Part shown: piece by piece, positions 47,980 through 57,412 of the stretch
Position numbering within the stretch: the stretch's first letter is position 1
Layout of the letters: the number at the start of each line of letters is the position of its first letter
From: Brucella sp. 21LCYQ03
GTDB lineage: Bacteria; Pseudomonadota; Alphaproteobacteria; Rhizobiales; Rhizobiaceae
Length of the DNA stretch: 64,000 bases
Assembly: GCF_023554105.1 (NCBI RefSeq)
Contig: NZ_JAMJWE010000002.1
Coordinates: forward strand, 310,001 to 374,000
Direction: 5' to 3'
Position numbers and translations under genes: made by a program
The notes under the pieces: generated by a model
Seen by the model: the letters and a program-made list of their open reading frames with translations, nothing else
The model's database searches: none
Told to the model about the DNA's origin: nothing

Positions 47980-48043
47980 TCTGTGTCATTCAATGATGAT
48001 GGCTGTTTTGTGCGCTCACATGCAAATTGCCTAATATTATGAA

Positions 48044-48460
48044 TCACTCACTTGGCCGGGAAAGAACATATACGGCCGAGCCAGCCATAAAAATTGTGAC
48101 GATAATAGCCAGCAGTGGGCCGGGCTGTGCACCCCACCAGAACATGCCATAGCCGAAGGACATGCCCAGACAGGCATAGAGTTTGGCTCTGGGTGGAATG
48201 GCTCCACGTTCACGCCACTTGATAATCATCGGACCAAAACGCGGATCAGCCAGCAGGCGCGCTTCTAACTTTGGCGATGAACGCGCAAAAAACCATGCAG
48301 CGAGGATAATGAAGATCGTAGTTGGCATGACGGGCAGGATTGCGCCGATAATCCCCAATGCCACCATAAGAAAGCCAAGGCAAAGATAAAGAATGCGCTT
48401 TCCCGCCGAAATTGGCGGTAGCGGCGTTTCCGTATCGTCCTTTTGCATATTGTCCTGCAT
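48044..48460 (-). CDS. DUF454 (YbaN-like) small membrane protein
   Basis: About 138 residues with predicted membrane segments near residues 18-55 (LCLGFLMVALGIIGAILPVMPTT...) and again near 98-130 at the C-terminal end. The block PVMPTTIFIILAAWFFARSSP is diagnostic of the DUF454/YbaN family, inner-membrane proteins of unknown function. The start at 48460 (MQDNMQKDD) is the best by homology; the frame extends 33 codons upstream without resemblance. It stands alone upstream of pstS on the same strand. Confidence 0.82.
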   Translation of the reverse strand: MQDNMQKDDTETPLPPISAGKRILYLCLGFLMVALGIIGAILPVMPTTIFIILAAWFFARSSPKLEARLLADPRFGPMIIKWRERGAIPPRAKLYACLGMSFGYGMFWWGAQPGPLLAIIVTIFMAGSAVYVLSRPSE

Positions 48461-48950
48461 GATAATCCATTCTGAAGATGCGCGCTTATAGCAGGATTTT
48501 GGCTTTTGCGTGCATAGACCGCGCGGACAAAACTGCGTCATCACGCAGGATTTCAACAAAAGTTACAGAAAAGACTCCAAACTTTACCGATCTAAAAACA
48601 CGAATAAGTTGTATTTTGACCAAAAAAGGCCGGATTTTGTCATCTTGTGAATCCGGACTGAACACTAGCGATACAAATAAAGATTGTATTGTCACGGCTA
48701 AGCAATCGTCCGCCCTTAAGCAGCTTTTCTTGGGAAACACGCTTGAAAACATGGATCAGCGCGGCTTGTCATTGAATCCCAGAGATTCCTAAATAGATTT
48801 ACAGAAACAACACGATTCAATTCAAAATATTCCTGATTTTTTCTTGGAATTTTAAATAAACAACGCTTAGTATAGGATGATATTCCGCTTAAATAAGCGA
48901 TTCAATCACCTCATTATACTCCCAATAACATCACGTCGTCGCCACATTTA
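48461..48950. other. Non-coding region between DUF454 and the rlpA leader
   Basis: About 490 bp. A 104-codon open frame on plus (48478-48792) overlaps the upstream region of the DUF454 gene and resembles nothing I know, so I do not call it. The stretch 48781-48950 is AT-rich and probably contains the rlpA promoter. Confidence 0.4.
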
Positions 48951-49017
48951 GATTCCAATTGGCTCCAGCCTTTACCAGTCATGACTGTGAAGGCTCTTCG
49001 AAACGACTATTGGAATC
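48951..49017 (+). promoter_or_regulatory. Nested hairpin covering the rlpA ribosome binding site
   Basis: Three nested pairings share one axis: GATTCCAAT (48951-48959) / ATTGGAATC (49009-49017); AGCCTT (48967-48972) / AAGGCT (48990-48995); and the central palindrome CAGTCATGACTG (48976-48987). The outer 3' arm contains the only Shine-Dalgarno-like GGA (49012-49014), 6 bp before the rlpA ATG. Folding would hide the site, suggesting conditional translation. Confidence 0.55.
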
Positions 49018-49020
49018 ACG

Positions 49021-49377
49021 ATGAACTTCAAAATCCGTATGGCTATGCTCGCCGTTGCGACAACAGGTCTGTTCTCGATCACCGCAATGGAAGCTCAGGC
49101 CGCGCGCTGTGGTGGTGCTTCATGGTATGCACTCACGTCCCGCACGGCATCGGGCGAACGCATGAACCCTGCGGGCCTAACAGCCGCCCATAAGACGCTG
49201 CCTCTCGGCAGCAAGGTTAAAGTCACCAACCAGCGCAATGGCAAGTCGCTCGTTGTCCGCATCAATGATCGCGGTCCGTTCATTAAAGGACGTGTGCTTG
49301 ATCTTTCCAAGGGTGCTGCGCAGCGTCTCGGCTTTATCAATGCCGGCCACACAAATGTGTGCTTTACGCCACTCTGA
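49021..49377 (+). CDS. RlpA-like double-psi beta-barrel protein
   Basis: A 118-residue secreted protein: signal peptide (1-28, ending AQAA) and a double-psi beta-barrel domain (GGASWYAL, then [17 protein letters not shown] and [10 protein letters not shown]). Asp83 in INDRGP is the residue used by RlpA-type lytic transglycosylases, which cleave naked glycan strands at septa. It lacks the SPOR domain of full-length RlpA and has no lipobox, so it is a minimal periplasmic version. Translation may be controlled by the hairpin directly upstream; a terminator follows. Confidence 0.88.
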   Translation: MNFKIRMAMLAVATTGLFSITAMEAQAARCGGASWYALTSRTASGERMNPAGLTAAHKTLPLGSKVKVTNQRNGKSLVVRINDRGPFIKGRVLDLSKGAAQRLGFINAGHTNVCFTPL

Positions 49378-49401
49378 CCCAATAACGAATAGCATGTTTT
49401 G

Positions 49402-49432
49402 AAACCGCTATGGGCTTCCATGGCGGTTTTTT
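49402..49432 (+). terminator. Terminator of the rlpA-like gene
   Basis: Stem AAACCGC-ATGG / CCAT-GCGGTTT with one mismatched position, loop GCTT, followed by TTTTTTG. It lies about 25 bp past the stop. Confidence 0.82.
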
Positions 49433-49479
49433 GCACGCCCAAATACACGCAAAAGATGCATTTATAATCGAATACCCGC

Positions 49480-49563
49480 GTTAACCATTAATTAAGAAGT
49501 TGGGCGAATACGCGGCACTTCGAATTGACTCAGACCATGTTTCATACTTTAACTTTTCGTTAA
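49480..49563. promoter_or_regulatory. Two CtrA-like sites upstream of the transglutaminase-like gene
   Basis: TTAA-N7-TTAA occurs twice: 49481-49495 (flanked as GTTAA ... TTAAG) and 49549-49563. Both fit the CtrA consensus. They lie about 60-145 bp upstream of the start chosen for the transglutaminase-like gene, a normal place for CtrA control. Two matches in 84 bp is more than expected by chance even in AT-rich DNA. Confidence 0.5.
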
Positions 49564-49624
49564 TAAATGCCCAGTGCGGGCTGTGAAAAGGGCGTTGAGT
49601 ATGTTGTGTGTAGTTCGCTCAGGT

Positions 49625-50221
49625 ATGAAGATTATCGCTGCTGCCAGCATCGGCATCGCTGCTCTCGTTGTGAGCTTCAGTGCACAGGCTGGAACCGGCG
49701 CTTATATGCAGACCGGCAAACTCACCTCACAGCCAATTGGACACTACGAATTCTGCAAGCGTGAAGCTGCTGAATGCAATATCGTAAGCCGCGATACACG
49801 CGCCCTTTCGCTCAACAACAACAACTGGCAGCTTATCCAGACCGTCAATCTTTCGGCCAATGAACGCATTAAGCCGATGACCGACATGGAAATCTACGGC
49901 GTTGAGGAATATTGGGCTTACCCAACCACTGTTGGCGACTGTGAAGATTATGTTCTTCTTAAGCAGCGCGAACTGGCAAAGGCTGGTATTCCAATGACCG
50001 ACCTGCTGATCACTGTTGTGCGCAAGCCAGACGGTGAAGGCCATGCAGTTCTGACTGTTCGCACAGATCGCGGCGATTTCGTTCTCGACAACCTTACAGA
50101 TGAAGTTCTGCGCTGGGACGAAACCGAATATACCTATCTTAAGCGCCAGGCTGCTAACAATACTGGCCGCTGGGTCACCATCGAAAGCCCTGACAACCTG
50201 CTGGTTGGCGCTGTTAAGTAA
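49625..50221 (+). CDS. Secreted transglutaminase-like cysteine proteinase (BTLCP family)
   Basis: About 198 residues: signal peptide MKIIAAASIGIAALVVSFSA ending near AQAG, then a bacterial transglutaminase-like cysteine protease domain. The triad is visible as Cys106 (GDCEDY), His140 (GEGHAVLTV) and Asp155 (VLDNL). Periplasmic proteins of this family are common in Rhizobiales; some act with c-di-GMP adhesin systems (LapG-like), but no LapD-type partner is nearby. The start is uncertain (alternatives 49601 and GTG 49574); 49625 gives a clean signal peptide. Confidence 0.85.
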   Translation: MKIIAAASIGIAALVVSFSAQAGTGAYMQTGKLTSQPIGHYEFCKREAAECNIVSRDTRALSLNNNNWQLIQTVNLSANERIKPMTDMEIYGVEEYWAYPTTVGDCEDYVLLKQRELAKAGIPMTDLLITVVRKPDGEGHAVLTVRTDRGDFVLDNLTDEVLRWDETEYTYLKRQAANNTGRWVTIESPDNLLVGAVK

Positions 50222-50223
50222 GG

Positions 50224-51756
50224 TTAGGCAGAGGCGATCAGCCTCTCCGCACCCATCCGATAAGAAATCGCACCGGCCAAATGAATCCGGCTGACCTGAT
50301 CAACACCATCGAGATCAGCGAGCGTGCGTGCCACTTTCAGAATACGATGATAGGCACGCGCGGAAAAGCGCATCTGCTCACTGGCATCGCGCAGTAATTT
50401 GACGCCTGCCGCATCCGGCTTTGCCACGTCTTCAATCAGATTTGCCGAGCAATGTGCATTGGTCATCGATGCATCAAGCCCAAGCGCCGTATAGCGTGCG
50501 CTCTGTATTGCCCGCGCCCGCGCCACCCGCTTGGCAACACTTTCACTGCGTTCAGACTGTGATGGCTGAATGAGGTCCATTGCGGAAACCGCGGGCATGT
50601 CAACGCGCAAGTCGATACGATCCAGCAAAGGGCCGGAAATTCGCGCCTGATAATCGCTCTGGCAGCGCGGGCCGCGCGCGCATGTGTGCCCCGGTTCTCC
50701 TGCCATGCCACAGCGACATGGATTCATTGCTGCAATCAACTGGAAACGCGCCGGATAGCTGGTGCGGTGATTAACACGGGCAATCATACATTCGCCGGTT
50801 TCAAGCGGCTGGCGGAGCGAATCCAAGACCTGTGGCGAAAATTCAGGAAACTCGTCGAGAAACAGCACGCCATTATGCGCAAGCGATACCTCGCCCGGTC
50901 TCGCTCGCAAACCACCGCCGACCATGGCAGCCATGGATGCCGAATGATGCGGCGCACGAAACGGTCTGCGATCCGACAATTTTCCGCCCGACAATTCGCC
51001 CGCTATGGATGCGATCATCGAAACATCGAGAAGTTCGCGAGGGATGAGCTTTGGCAAGATCGACGGTAAGCGTTGCGCCAGCATGGATTTTCCCGATCCC
51101 GGCGGACCGACAAGCAGCAGATTGTGATTGCCAGCGGCTGCAATCTCCAGTGCGCGTTTTGCTGTCTCCTGCCCTTTAATATCAGCCAAATCAGGCTGCA
51201 CTTCGCTCGAAACCCGCATTGACGGCTCTGGTGGTGTCAGCACCTGCGTGCCTTTGAAATGGTTGGCCAAAGCGATCAGGCTGCGCGGCGCAAGAATATC
51301 GATGTCGGCGCCCGCCCATGCAGCCTCCGAGCCACAAGCATAGGGACAGATCAGGCCTTTATCTTCACGATTCGCACTGATAGCGGCAGGTAGCACGCCG
51401 GCAACGGCGGTGATCGTGCCATCGAGAGACAATTCACCCAGCACCATGTAGGATTGAATAGCATCCGCCGGGATGGCGCCAATCGCCGCCATAAGCCCCA
51501 CCGCAATCGGCAAATCGTAATGTGAGCCTTCTTTTGGCAAATCAGCGGGCGCCAGATTGATTGTCACGCGCTTGGTCGGCATGGAAAGCCCGGAGGCATG
51601 AAGCGCTGCCTGCACCCGCTCCCGGCTTTCTGCAACAGCCTTATCGGGCAGACCGACAATCGACATGCCCATCTTGCCCGGTGCCACCATCACCTGCACA
51701 TCGACAGGCACCGCCTCTATGCCCTGAAAGGCAACCGTTCCCACCCGCGCTACCAT
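50224..51756 (-). CDS. comM: ComM/YifB-family Mg-chelatase-like AAA ATPase
   Basis: A 510-residue protein with an N-terminal Lon-protease-like fold (1-165), a central AAA+ Mg-chelatase domain (Walker A GPPGSGKSMLAQRLP, about 213-227; Walker B LFLDEFPEF) and a C-terminal Mg-chelatase domain. ComM is a hexameric helicase that promotes branch migration during natural transformation and is found even in species not known to be competent. The start MVARVGTVAFQGIEA at 51756 fits the family; 8 in-frame codons upstream are not conserved. It converges on the transglutaminase-like gene with a 2-bp gap. Confidence 0.94.
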   Translation of the reverse strand: MVARVGTVAFQGIEAVPVDVQVMVAPGKMGMSIVGLPDKAVAESRERVQAALHASGLSMPTKRVTINLAPADLPKEGSHYDLPIAVGLMAAIGAIPADAIQSYMVLGELSLDGTITAVAGVLPAAISANREDKGLICPYACGSEAAWAGADIDILAPRSLIALANHFKGTQVLTPPEPSMRVSSEVQPDLADIKGQETAKRALEIAAAGNHNLLLVGPPGSGKSMLAQRLPSILPKLIPRELLDVSMIASIAGELSGGKLSDRRPFRAPHHSASMAAMVGGGLRARPGEVSLAHNGVLFLDEFPEFSPQVLDSLRQPLETGECMIARVNHRTSYPARFQLIAAMNPCRCGMAGEPGHTCARGPRCQSDYQARISGPLLDRIDLRVDMPAVSAMDLIQPSQSERSESVAKRVARARAIQSARYTALGLDASMTNAHCSANLIEDVAKPDAAGVKLLRDASEQMRFSARAYHRILKVARTLADLDGVDQVSRIHLAGAISYRMGAERLIASA

Positions 51757-51793
51757 ATGCCCCCGCATAAAACGCAGCACATCTCAAACGTGA

Positions 51794-51832
51794 GAAAATG
51801 CTTAAATACAACCATAAGATTTAAGCATTTTC
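51794..51832. repeat. 14-bp AT-rich inverted repeat upstream of comM
   Basis: Perfect arms GAAAATGCTTAAAT (51794-51807) and ATTTAAGCATTTTC (51819-51832), with an 11-nt spacer. It lies between the gshB terminator and the comM start (38 bp upstream), with no T-run. It could be an operator for a dimeric regulator or a leader hairpin. Confidence 0.6.
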
Positions 51833-51852
51833 GATACACGCAATCAAGAGAA

Positions 51853-51883
51853 AGGGCCGATCTGATTGTTTCAGACCGGCCCT
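51853..51883 (-). terminator. Terminator of gshB
   Basis: Stem AGGGCCGATCTGA (51853-51865) / TCAGACCGGCCCT (51871-51883) with one mismatch and a 5-nt loop; TTTC follows on minus. It lies 23 bp past the gshB stop. Confidence 0.82.
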
Positions 51884-51906
51884 CTAATTTTTCTCGGGAT
51901 GGTACG

Positions 51907-52848
51907 TTACTTGCGCTTGGCTTCCACTGCATCCCAGAACAGGGCGGCGATATTGGTACCGTCGAAACGTTCGATTTCACGAATGCCGGTTGGCGAGGTC
52001 ACATTGATTTCGGTCATATAATCGCCAATCACGTCGATACCCACCAGAATGAAGCCGCGTTCTTTCAGTGGCGGTCCGATGCGCTCGCAGATTTCGCGTT
52101 CACGCGCTGTCAGCAGCGTCTTCTCGGCACGGCCACCGACATGCATGTTAGAACGCGCATCGCTTTCAGAAGGCACGCGGTTGATGGCACCGACTGGCTC
52201 ACCATCGATCAGAATGATGCGCTTGTCGCCAGAACGCACATCTTTGAGATAACGCTGTGCGATAAACGGCTCTTTGAAGAGCTGGCCAAACATTTCGAGC
52301 AGTGAAGTGAGGTTACGGTCGCCATCGGCGAGATGGAACACGCCCGCTCCGCCATTGCCGTAAAGCGGCTTCAGAATAATGTCGCCAAACTCACGGCGGA
52401 ATTCCAGCACTTCCTGCGGGTCTTTGGTGATCAGTGTTTCCGGCATCAGATCAGGAAATTCGGTGACGAAAATCTTTTCCGGGCTGTTGCGCACCCATGC
52501 CGGATCATTGACCACCAGCGTCTTTGGATGAATACGCTCAAGAAGATGCGTATTGGTGATGTAATTCATGTCGAAAGGTGGGTCCTGACGCAGCAGCACC
52601 ACATCCATTTCCGTCATAGCGCGACGCACCGGCTCACCAAGCGTAAAATGATCGCCCTTGATGTCGCGGACTTCAAGCTTTTCAAGACGCGCCGTAACAA
52701 CACCATCGCGCATCGAAAGGCGGTCTGGTGTATAATGATACAGCTCATGGCCACGCTTCTGCGCTTCAAGCGACAAAGCAAAAGTGGTGTCACCAGTAAT
52801 ATTGATGGTGCTGATATGGTCCATCTGGACCGCAACTTTTAGCGACAT
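51907..52848 (-). CDS. gshB: Glutathione synthetase
   Basis: A 313-residue ATP-grasp ligase joining gamma-Glu-Cys and Gly. Family blocks are [20 protein letters not shown] at the N-terminus, ATP-binding [16 protein letters not shown], and [28 protein letters not shown]; the end includes [20 protein letters not shown]. The length matches bacterial GshB. No gshA is nearby. It diverges from the SMP-30 gene. Confidence 0.97.
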   Translation of the reverse strand: MSLKVAVQMDHISTINITGDTTFALSLEAQKRGHELYHYTPDRLSMRDGVVTARLEKLEVRDIKGDHFTLGEPVRRAMTEMDVVLLRQDPPFDMNYITNTHLLERIHPKTLVVNDPAWVRNSPEKIFVTEFPDLMPETLITKDPQEVLEFRREFGDIILKPLYGNGGAGVFHLADGDRNLTSLLEMFGQLFKEPFIAQRYLKDVRSGDKRIILIDGEPVGAINRVPSESDARSNMHVGGRAEKTLLTAREREICERIGPPLKERGFILVGIDVIGDYMTEINVTSPTGIREIERFDGTNIAALFWDAVEAKRK

Positions 52849-52991
52849 GATTTCCTCGCGATTCTTAGTTGCGCGAACTTAAAACGGTTTTCTCAAGCAA
52901 CATAGAACTTTCTGATCACTTAAATATTTGCAACTGGATCGTATCGGTCTGCTTGATTATGTTGAAGTGGCATGACCCCGGGGAGGAACAG

Positions 52992-53864
52992 GTGAGCGCA
53001 GTCAAGACAACTATATTTGCCGACCATATTGCTGAACTGGGCGAAGGTCCGGGCTATGATCCGCTGACGGGCCAGTGCTGGTGGTTCGATATTCTAGGTC
53101 AGCGGCTTATTGAAAGAGATGATAGCGGTGAAGTTAGCAGCCACGATCTTGGCATGAAAGCCAGCGCGCTTGCAGTCATTGATCGCGAACGGCAACTGAT
53201 CGTGAGCGAGCATGGGCTGTTTGTGCGTGAACGCGCCAGCGGACGCCTCACGCTGTATCATCCGCTTGAAGCCGATAATGACGTGACCCGTTCCAATGAT
53301 GCGCGTGTGCATCCATCCGGTTCGTTCTGGATTGGCACCATGGGCAAGAAAGCCGAGAAGGATGCCGGCTCGATCTGGTGGTATCGCGAGGGACAGGTGA
53401 AAAAGCTTTTCTCTGGCATCACGATCACCAATTCGATCTGCTTTTCGCCGGATGGCAAAATCGCCTATTTTGCTGATACCGACCGCAACATCATCTGGCG
53501 TGTGGATACCGATCCCGAAACCGGGCTGCCGACATCTGAAAAGAGCGTGTTTCATCATCGCGTTGAAGACGGCGGCGTTGATGGATCGGTGGTGGATGCA
53601 GAAGGAACATTGTGGAATGCCTGTTGGGGCGGCAGCGCGCTCAATGCCTATTCACCGCAAGGGCGGTTGATCCGCTCGATCAACCTACCCGTGACGCAGC
53701 CGACCTGCCCTGCCTTTATCGGTGCGGATGCTTGCGCGCTGATCGTCACCAGCGCACATGAAGGCATGAATGAAAATGCCCGCAATGCTGATCCGCATGC
53801 GGGCAAAGTCGTATTGCTTGATCTTTCGGTCAGCGGTCGTCACGATCCGCCGGTCAGACTCTAA
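52992..53864 (+). CDS. SMP-30/gluconolactonase family protein
   Basis: A 290-residue six-bladed beta-propeller hydrolase, probably a sugar lactonase. A metal-ligand Glu lies in LGEGPGYDP; the other SMP-30 blocks are NDARVHPSGSFWIGTMG, TNSICFSPDGKIAYFADT and VVDAEGTLWNACWGG, supplying Asn/Asp ligands. The GTG start at 52992 follows GGGGAGGAACA, an excellent ribosome binding site; the open frame upstream has no homology. The lactone substrate is not known. No sugar catabolic genes adjoin it. Confidence 0.88.
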   Translation: MSAVKTTIFADHIAELGEGPGYDPLTGQCWWFDILGQRLIERDDSGEVSSHDLGMKASALAVIDRERQLIVSEHGLFVRERASGRLTLYHPLEADNDVTRSNDARVHPSGSFWIGTMGKKAEKDAGSIWWYREGQVKKLFSGITITNSICFSPDGKIAYFADTDRNIIWRVDTDPETGLPTSEKSVFHHRVEDGGVDGSVVDAEGTLWNACWGGSALNAYSPQGRLIRSINLPVTQPTCPAFIGADACALIVTSAHEGMNENARNADPHAGKVVLLDLSVSGRHDPPVRL

Positions 53865-53867
53865 AGA

Positions 53868-54155
53868 TTAAACGCCTTCGACAATCACGATTTCGCCATC
53901 CGCTACAGTCTGGCGGATGGCTTTCGCCGCCTGATACTCTGGCGAATTGTAGCAATCCAGCGCATGTTGCATGGTTTCAAATTCGATGATGACATTGCGC
54001 GCACGGCCCGGTCCCTCAACGGCCTCAGCTTTGCCACCGCGCGCGATGAACTTCGCGCCATAACGCTCGAAAGCGGGCTTGGCGGTCGAAACATAATCCT
54101 TGTAACGCTCCGTATCACGAGCATCCACGCGGGCGATCCAATAGGCTTTGGTCAT
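53868..54155 (-). CDS. DUF1330 family protein
   Basis: A 95-residue protein of the ferredoxin-like dimeric alpha/beta-barrel type (DUF1330): it starts MTKAYWIARVDARDTERYKDYV and contains YGAKFIARGGKAEAVEGPGRARNVIIEF. Function is unknown for the family. It is 17 bp downstream of pyrF on the same strand, so the two are co-transcribed, and its stop is 3 bp from the end of the convergent SMP-30 gene. Confidence 0.88.
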   Translation of the reverse strand: MTKAYWIARVDARDTERYKDYVSTAKPAFERYGAKFIARGGKAEAVEGPGRARNVIIEFETMQHALDCYNSPEYQAAKAIRQTVADGEIVIVEGV

Positions 54156-54172
54156 ATCGTCCTCCTCTTTTA

Positions 54173-54874
54173 TCAGCTAACCGAGCGCATTTCGTCCAGA
54201 ATGGCAAGAGCAGCTGCCCTGCGATCACTCGCGCCGACAATTGGTCGCGCAACGACAAGATGACTTGCACCGGCCTTCAGCGCATCGGCTGGGGTCATAA
54301 CGCGCTTCTGGTCGCCCTTTTCAGCGCCTGCCGGGCGAATGCCGGGAGTGACAACCGCCATATCAGGGCCAATGGCCTGACGAATGGCGAAAGCTTCGGC
54401 AGCAGAAGCGACAATCCCACCCATACCGGCATCGCGTGCCTGCTGCGCGCGCTTGAGCACCAGCGCCTCGGGCGTATCCGAATAGCCGGCTTCTTTGAGA
54501 TCAGCATCATCCATCGAGGTAAGAACAGTCACGCCAAGCAGGCAGAGATCGGAGCCTTGCGCTGCCTGAACAGCCGAGCGCATCGCCTTTGGATAAGCGT
54601 GCAGCGTGAGCATTGAAACGCCCATCTTCGCGACATTTTCCACACCCTTGGCAATGGTGTTGTCGATGTCCAGCAGCTTCATGTCGAGAAAGACTTTTTT
54701 CTTCGCAGCAATCAGGCTCTTTGCAAAATCAAGACCACCTGCAAACACCAGTTGATAGCCGATCTTGTAGAAAGTAGCCGCATCGCCCAGCTCTTCGACC
54801 ACATTTTCCGCTTCAGCAACAGTTGGCACGTCGAGGCCCACGATCAGCTGATCGCGCAAATCTTTCGTCGTCAT
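54173..54874 (-). CDS. pyrF: Orotidine 5'-phosphate decarboxylase
   Basis: A 233-residue TIM-barrel enzyme for the last step of UMP synthesis. The catalytic Lys-Asp-Lys-Asp type array is in [16 protein letters not shown]; other blocks are [16 protein letters not shown] and VTPGIRP. The start at 54874 (MTTKDLRDQ) is chosen because homologues begin here; the open frame extends about 100 codons upstream without similarity. It is followed by DUF1330. Confidence 0.96.
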   Translation of the reverse strand: MTTKDLRDQLIVGLDVPTVAEAENVVEELGDAATFYKIGYQLVFAGGLDFAKSLIAAKKKVFLDMKLLDIDNTIAKGVENVAKMGVSMLTLHAYPKAMRSAVQAAQGSDLCLLGVTVLTSMDDADLKEAGYSDTPEALVLKRAQQARDAGMGGIVASAAEAFAIRQAIGPDMAVVTPGIRPAGAEKGDQKRVMTPADALKAGASHLVVARPIVGASDRRAAALAILDEMRSVS

Positions 54875-54972
54875 GGAAATCTCCGCTGTGATTTTTGTTT
54901 TATTCGCACAACAGGGCGCAGTACGAAAGATACCGCGCCCTGAAATATGCAAACTATTGATTATCAGCTTGT

Positions 54973-55542
54973 CTATTTGGCCGAATGCGCAATCAGGCTT
55001 TTGCAAACGTTGCTCAGCATTTTTGCCTGACGTTCGTTTTTGAGGCTGCCGTCTTCGTTGAAAGCATCGGCAGCACCACTGACCGAGCATTGCTCGGTGA
55101 TAACCTGTGTGCCAACTGCCATCAGAACAGCGCGCAGGTGATAAAGTCCGCGCATACCAGCAAAAGCACCGTTGGAAGTTGAGCAAAGCCCGACCGTCAA
55201 ACCCGCATAGGGCTTGAATGGCTTATCGCCATCCTTTGAAATCCGGCTGACCCAGTCAATCGTGTTTTTCAAAAGCGGTGGGATCGATGCATTATATTCC
55301 GGCGAACAAATCATCAGCCCGTCATGCTCAGCCATCAGACGGCCGAGCTTCATGGCGTTTTCTGGAATGCCTTCTTCGGCTTCCAGATCTTCATTCATAA
55401 TGGGAAGTGGATAATCGGCAAGCGTTATGCGTGTGACTTGCGCACCCTGTTGCGTGAGTTCTTTTTCAGCTGCATCCGCCATATGAGCCGAAAATGCACC
55501 CGTGCGAATAGAACCCGCGAAAACGAGAATTCGTGCAGTCAT
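54973..55542 (-). CDS. NADPH-dependent FMN reductase family protein
   Basis: A 189-residue flavodoxin-like oxidoreductase. The FMN phosphate loop is [16 protein letters not shown] and the ring-binding part is [23 protein letters not shown]. Members reduce FMN, quinones, azo dyes or chromate (ChrR/ArsH-like); the natural substrate cannot be assigned. The ATG at 55542 matches the usual family start; 14 upstream codons are unlikely to be translated. It lies between pmtA and pyrF on the same strand, 14 bp after pmtA. Confidence 0.88.
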   Translation of the reverse strand: MTARILVFAGSIRTGAFSAHMADAAEKELTQQGAQVTRITLADYPLPIMNEDLEAEEGIPENAMKLGRLMAEHDGLMICSPEYNASIPPLLKNTIDWVSRISKDGDKPFKPYAGLTVGLCSTSNGAFAGMRGLYHLRAVLMAVGTQVITEQCSVSGAADAFNEDGSLKNERQAKMLSNVCKSLIAHSAK

Positions 55543-55556
55543 TGTTACTCCAAATA

Positions 55557-56171
55557 TCAGGTGATCGGGCGGCGATAGACCCAAAGCTGTGCAGGCGGAA
55601 CATTGCGCACGACAAAATCATAATGCTGCACGGTATAATTGCCTTTACCAGCAGGCACCGGAGGGCGTGGGCCATAGGTAATCTGGATCAGCGGACGGCC
55701 ACGCGGAATGCGTGACAAAAGATCTTCCATCAACTGAATACGGCTTGGCATTGGGAAATTCAGCATCGGAACAGCTGAAACAATGCTGTCGAACTGCTGA
55801 TCTCTCATAGAACCAAGTGCGGTATCAAGATCAAACACATCGCCTTCGATGATATTCACATCGGGATAGGCTTTTTCGAGATGTTCGACAAAAGCAGGAG
55901 AATATTCGATCGAGTAAAGATCGGATGGCTTCACGCCATGCGCAAGAATCGCTTTGGTGATAACACCTGTGCCAGGTCCGAGTTCAAGAACAGGTAAGCC
56001 CGATTTTGTATCAATGACGCTCGCCATGCGGCGCGCCGTAATCGAACTTGTCGGCAATATTGCGCCAACCGCTTTCGGTCCGTCTATCCAACCTTTGAAA
56101 AAACGGATTTCCTCATCGAACTTAGCGGCCAGTTTCCTGCCGAGTTGTCCTGCCATTCTCACTGCTCCCAT
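55557..56171 (-). CDS. pmtA: Phosphatidylethanolamine N-methyltransferase PmtA (rhizobial type)
   Basis: A 204-residue SAM-dependent methyltransferase. The SAM motif is VLELGPGTGVI (61-71), and it includes FFKGWIDGPKAVGAILPTS and ITYGPRPPVP, hallmarks of the soluble Sinorhizobium-type phospholipid N-methyltransferase. This family methylates phosphatidylethanolamine stepwise to phosphatidylcholine. A start at Met6 (56156) is possible. It lies just downstream of the dnaJ terminator. Confidence 0.9.
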   Translation of the reverse strand: MGAVRMAGQLGRKLAAKFDEEIRFFKGWIDGPKAVGAILPTSSITARRMASVIDTKSGLPVLELGPGTGVITKAILAHGVKPSDLYSIEYSPAFVEHLEKAYPDVNIIEGDVFDLDTALGSMRDQQFDSIVSAVPMLNFPMPSRIQLMEDLLSRIPRGRPLIQITYGPRPPVPAGKGNYTVQHYDFVVRNVPPAQLWVYRRPIT

Positions 56172-56239
56172 TGTCGTTATCAGACAAGTTTATGCCGCAT
56201 TGAATTACTTAAGCAAGGCAGGATTACGGAGAGAAATAA

Positions 56240-56267
56240 AAAAAGGGAGCCAAACGGCTCCCTTTTT
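56240..56267 (-). terminator. Terminator of dnaJ
   Basis: Perfect stem AAAAAGGGAGCC (56240-56251) / GGCTCCCTTTTT (56256-56267) with a 4-nt loop; the minus strand continues with more Ts. It begins 3 bp past the dnaJ stop. Confidence 0.92.
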
Positions 56268-56269
56268 CA

Positions 56270-57412
56270 TCACTCACCAATACCCTCGAAAAACTCTTTC
56301 ATCCGGGAGAAGAAGCCAGCCGATTTTGGGCTGTTTTCTTTGGACGAGAGTGTTTCAAACTCCTCAAGCAATTCGCGTTGACGCTTGGACAAGTTCTGCG
56401 GTGTCTCAATATCGATCTGGATATAAAGATCACCTGTCGCCTGCTGGCGCAGAACCGGCATGCCCTTACCCTTAAGGCGGAACTGCTTGGCGTTCTGCGT
56501 ACCTTCCGGCACTTTTACGCGGGTCTGGGTGCTATCAAGCGTGGAAACTTCAAACTCGCCGCCCAGTGCCGCCGTCGTCATCGAAATTGGCACTTTGCAA
56601 TAAAGATCCGCGCCATCGCGCTGGAAGAACTCATGCGGTTTTACTGACAGGAAGATGTAGAGATCACCCGAAGGTCCGCCACGTGTTCCAGCTTCGCCTT
56701 CGCCTGCGAGACGAATACGGGTGCCGTCTTCAATGCCAGCCGGGATATTGACCGAAAGCGAGCGTTCCTGCGTAACACGGCCCTGACCGTGGCACTTGCC
56801 GCAAGGGTCCTTGATAATCTGGCCGCGACCGTTACAGGTCGGGCAAGCGCGTTCAACCGAGAAGAAGCCCTGTGCTGCGCGCACACGACCAGCGCCACCG
56901 CACGTCGTACAAGTGGTTGGCTGCGAACCAGCCTTTGCACCAGAGCCTGAACATTCATCACAGGTGATCGAAGTCGGCACACGGATTTGTGCGGCCTTGC
57001 CGGAAAAAGCTTCTTCCAGACTGACTTCCATATTGTAGCGCAGATCGGCGCCGCGTTCGCGTCCGCCATTCGAGCGACGGCGACCGCCGCCGCCCATCAT
57101 CTCGCCAAAAATATCTTCGAAAATATCGGAGAAACCGCCAGCACCACCAAAGCCGCCGCCGCCGAAACCACCGCCACCCATGCCGCCATTTTCAAAGGCT
57201 GCATGACCATAACGGTCATAGGCTGCACGCTTCTGCGGGTCTTTCAGCGTTTCATAAGCTTCGCCGATTTCCTTGAACTTAACTTCAGCTTCCGGGTTAT
57301 TCGGATTGCGATCCGGATGATATTCCATCGCAAGCTTACGAAAGGCGGTTTTCAGCACCTTATCGTCTGCAGTTCGCTCCACACCCAGAGCTTCGTAATA
57401 ATCGATCTTCAT
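56270..57412 (-). CDS. dnaJ: Chaperone protein DnaJ
   Basis: A 380-residue Hsp40 co-chaperone of DnaK. In order: J-domain with HPD ([13 protein letters not shown], about 31-43), a Gly/Phe-rich linker (about 75-110), four CxxCxGxG zinc repeats ([32 protein letters not shown]) and the C-terminal substrate-binding domains. It follows dnaK by 175 bp with an intervening terminator-like hairpin, so read-through is probably partial. Confidence 0.97.
   Translation of the reverse strand: MKIDYYEALGVERTADDKVLKTAFRKLAMEYHPDRNPNNPEAEVKFKEIGEAYETLKDPQKRAAYDRYGHAAFENGGMGGGGFGGGGFGGAGGFSDIFEDIFGEMMGGGGRRRSNGGRERGADLRYNMEVSLEEAFSGKAAQIRVPTSITCDECSGSGAKAGSQPTTCTTCGGAGRVRAAQGFFSVERACPTCNGRGQIIKDPCGKCHGQGRVTQERSLSVNIPAGIEDGTRIRLAGEGEAGTRGGPSGDLYIFLSVKPHEFFQRDGADLYCKVPISMTTAALGGEFEVSTLDSTQTRVKVPEGTQNAKQFRLKGKGMPVLRQQATGDLYIQIDIETPQNLSKRQRELLEEFETLSSKENSPKSAGFFSRMKEFFEGIGE

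Noticed and set aside
48478-48792. 104-codon open frame on plus, divergent from DUF454
   Set aside because: Amino acid composition and lack of any known domain suggest chance; it also overlaps the opposite-strand upstream region of the DUF454 gene.
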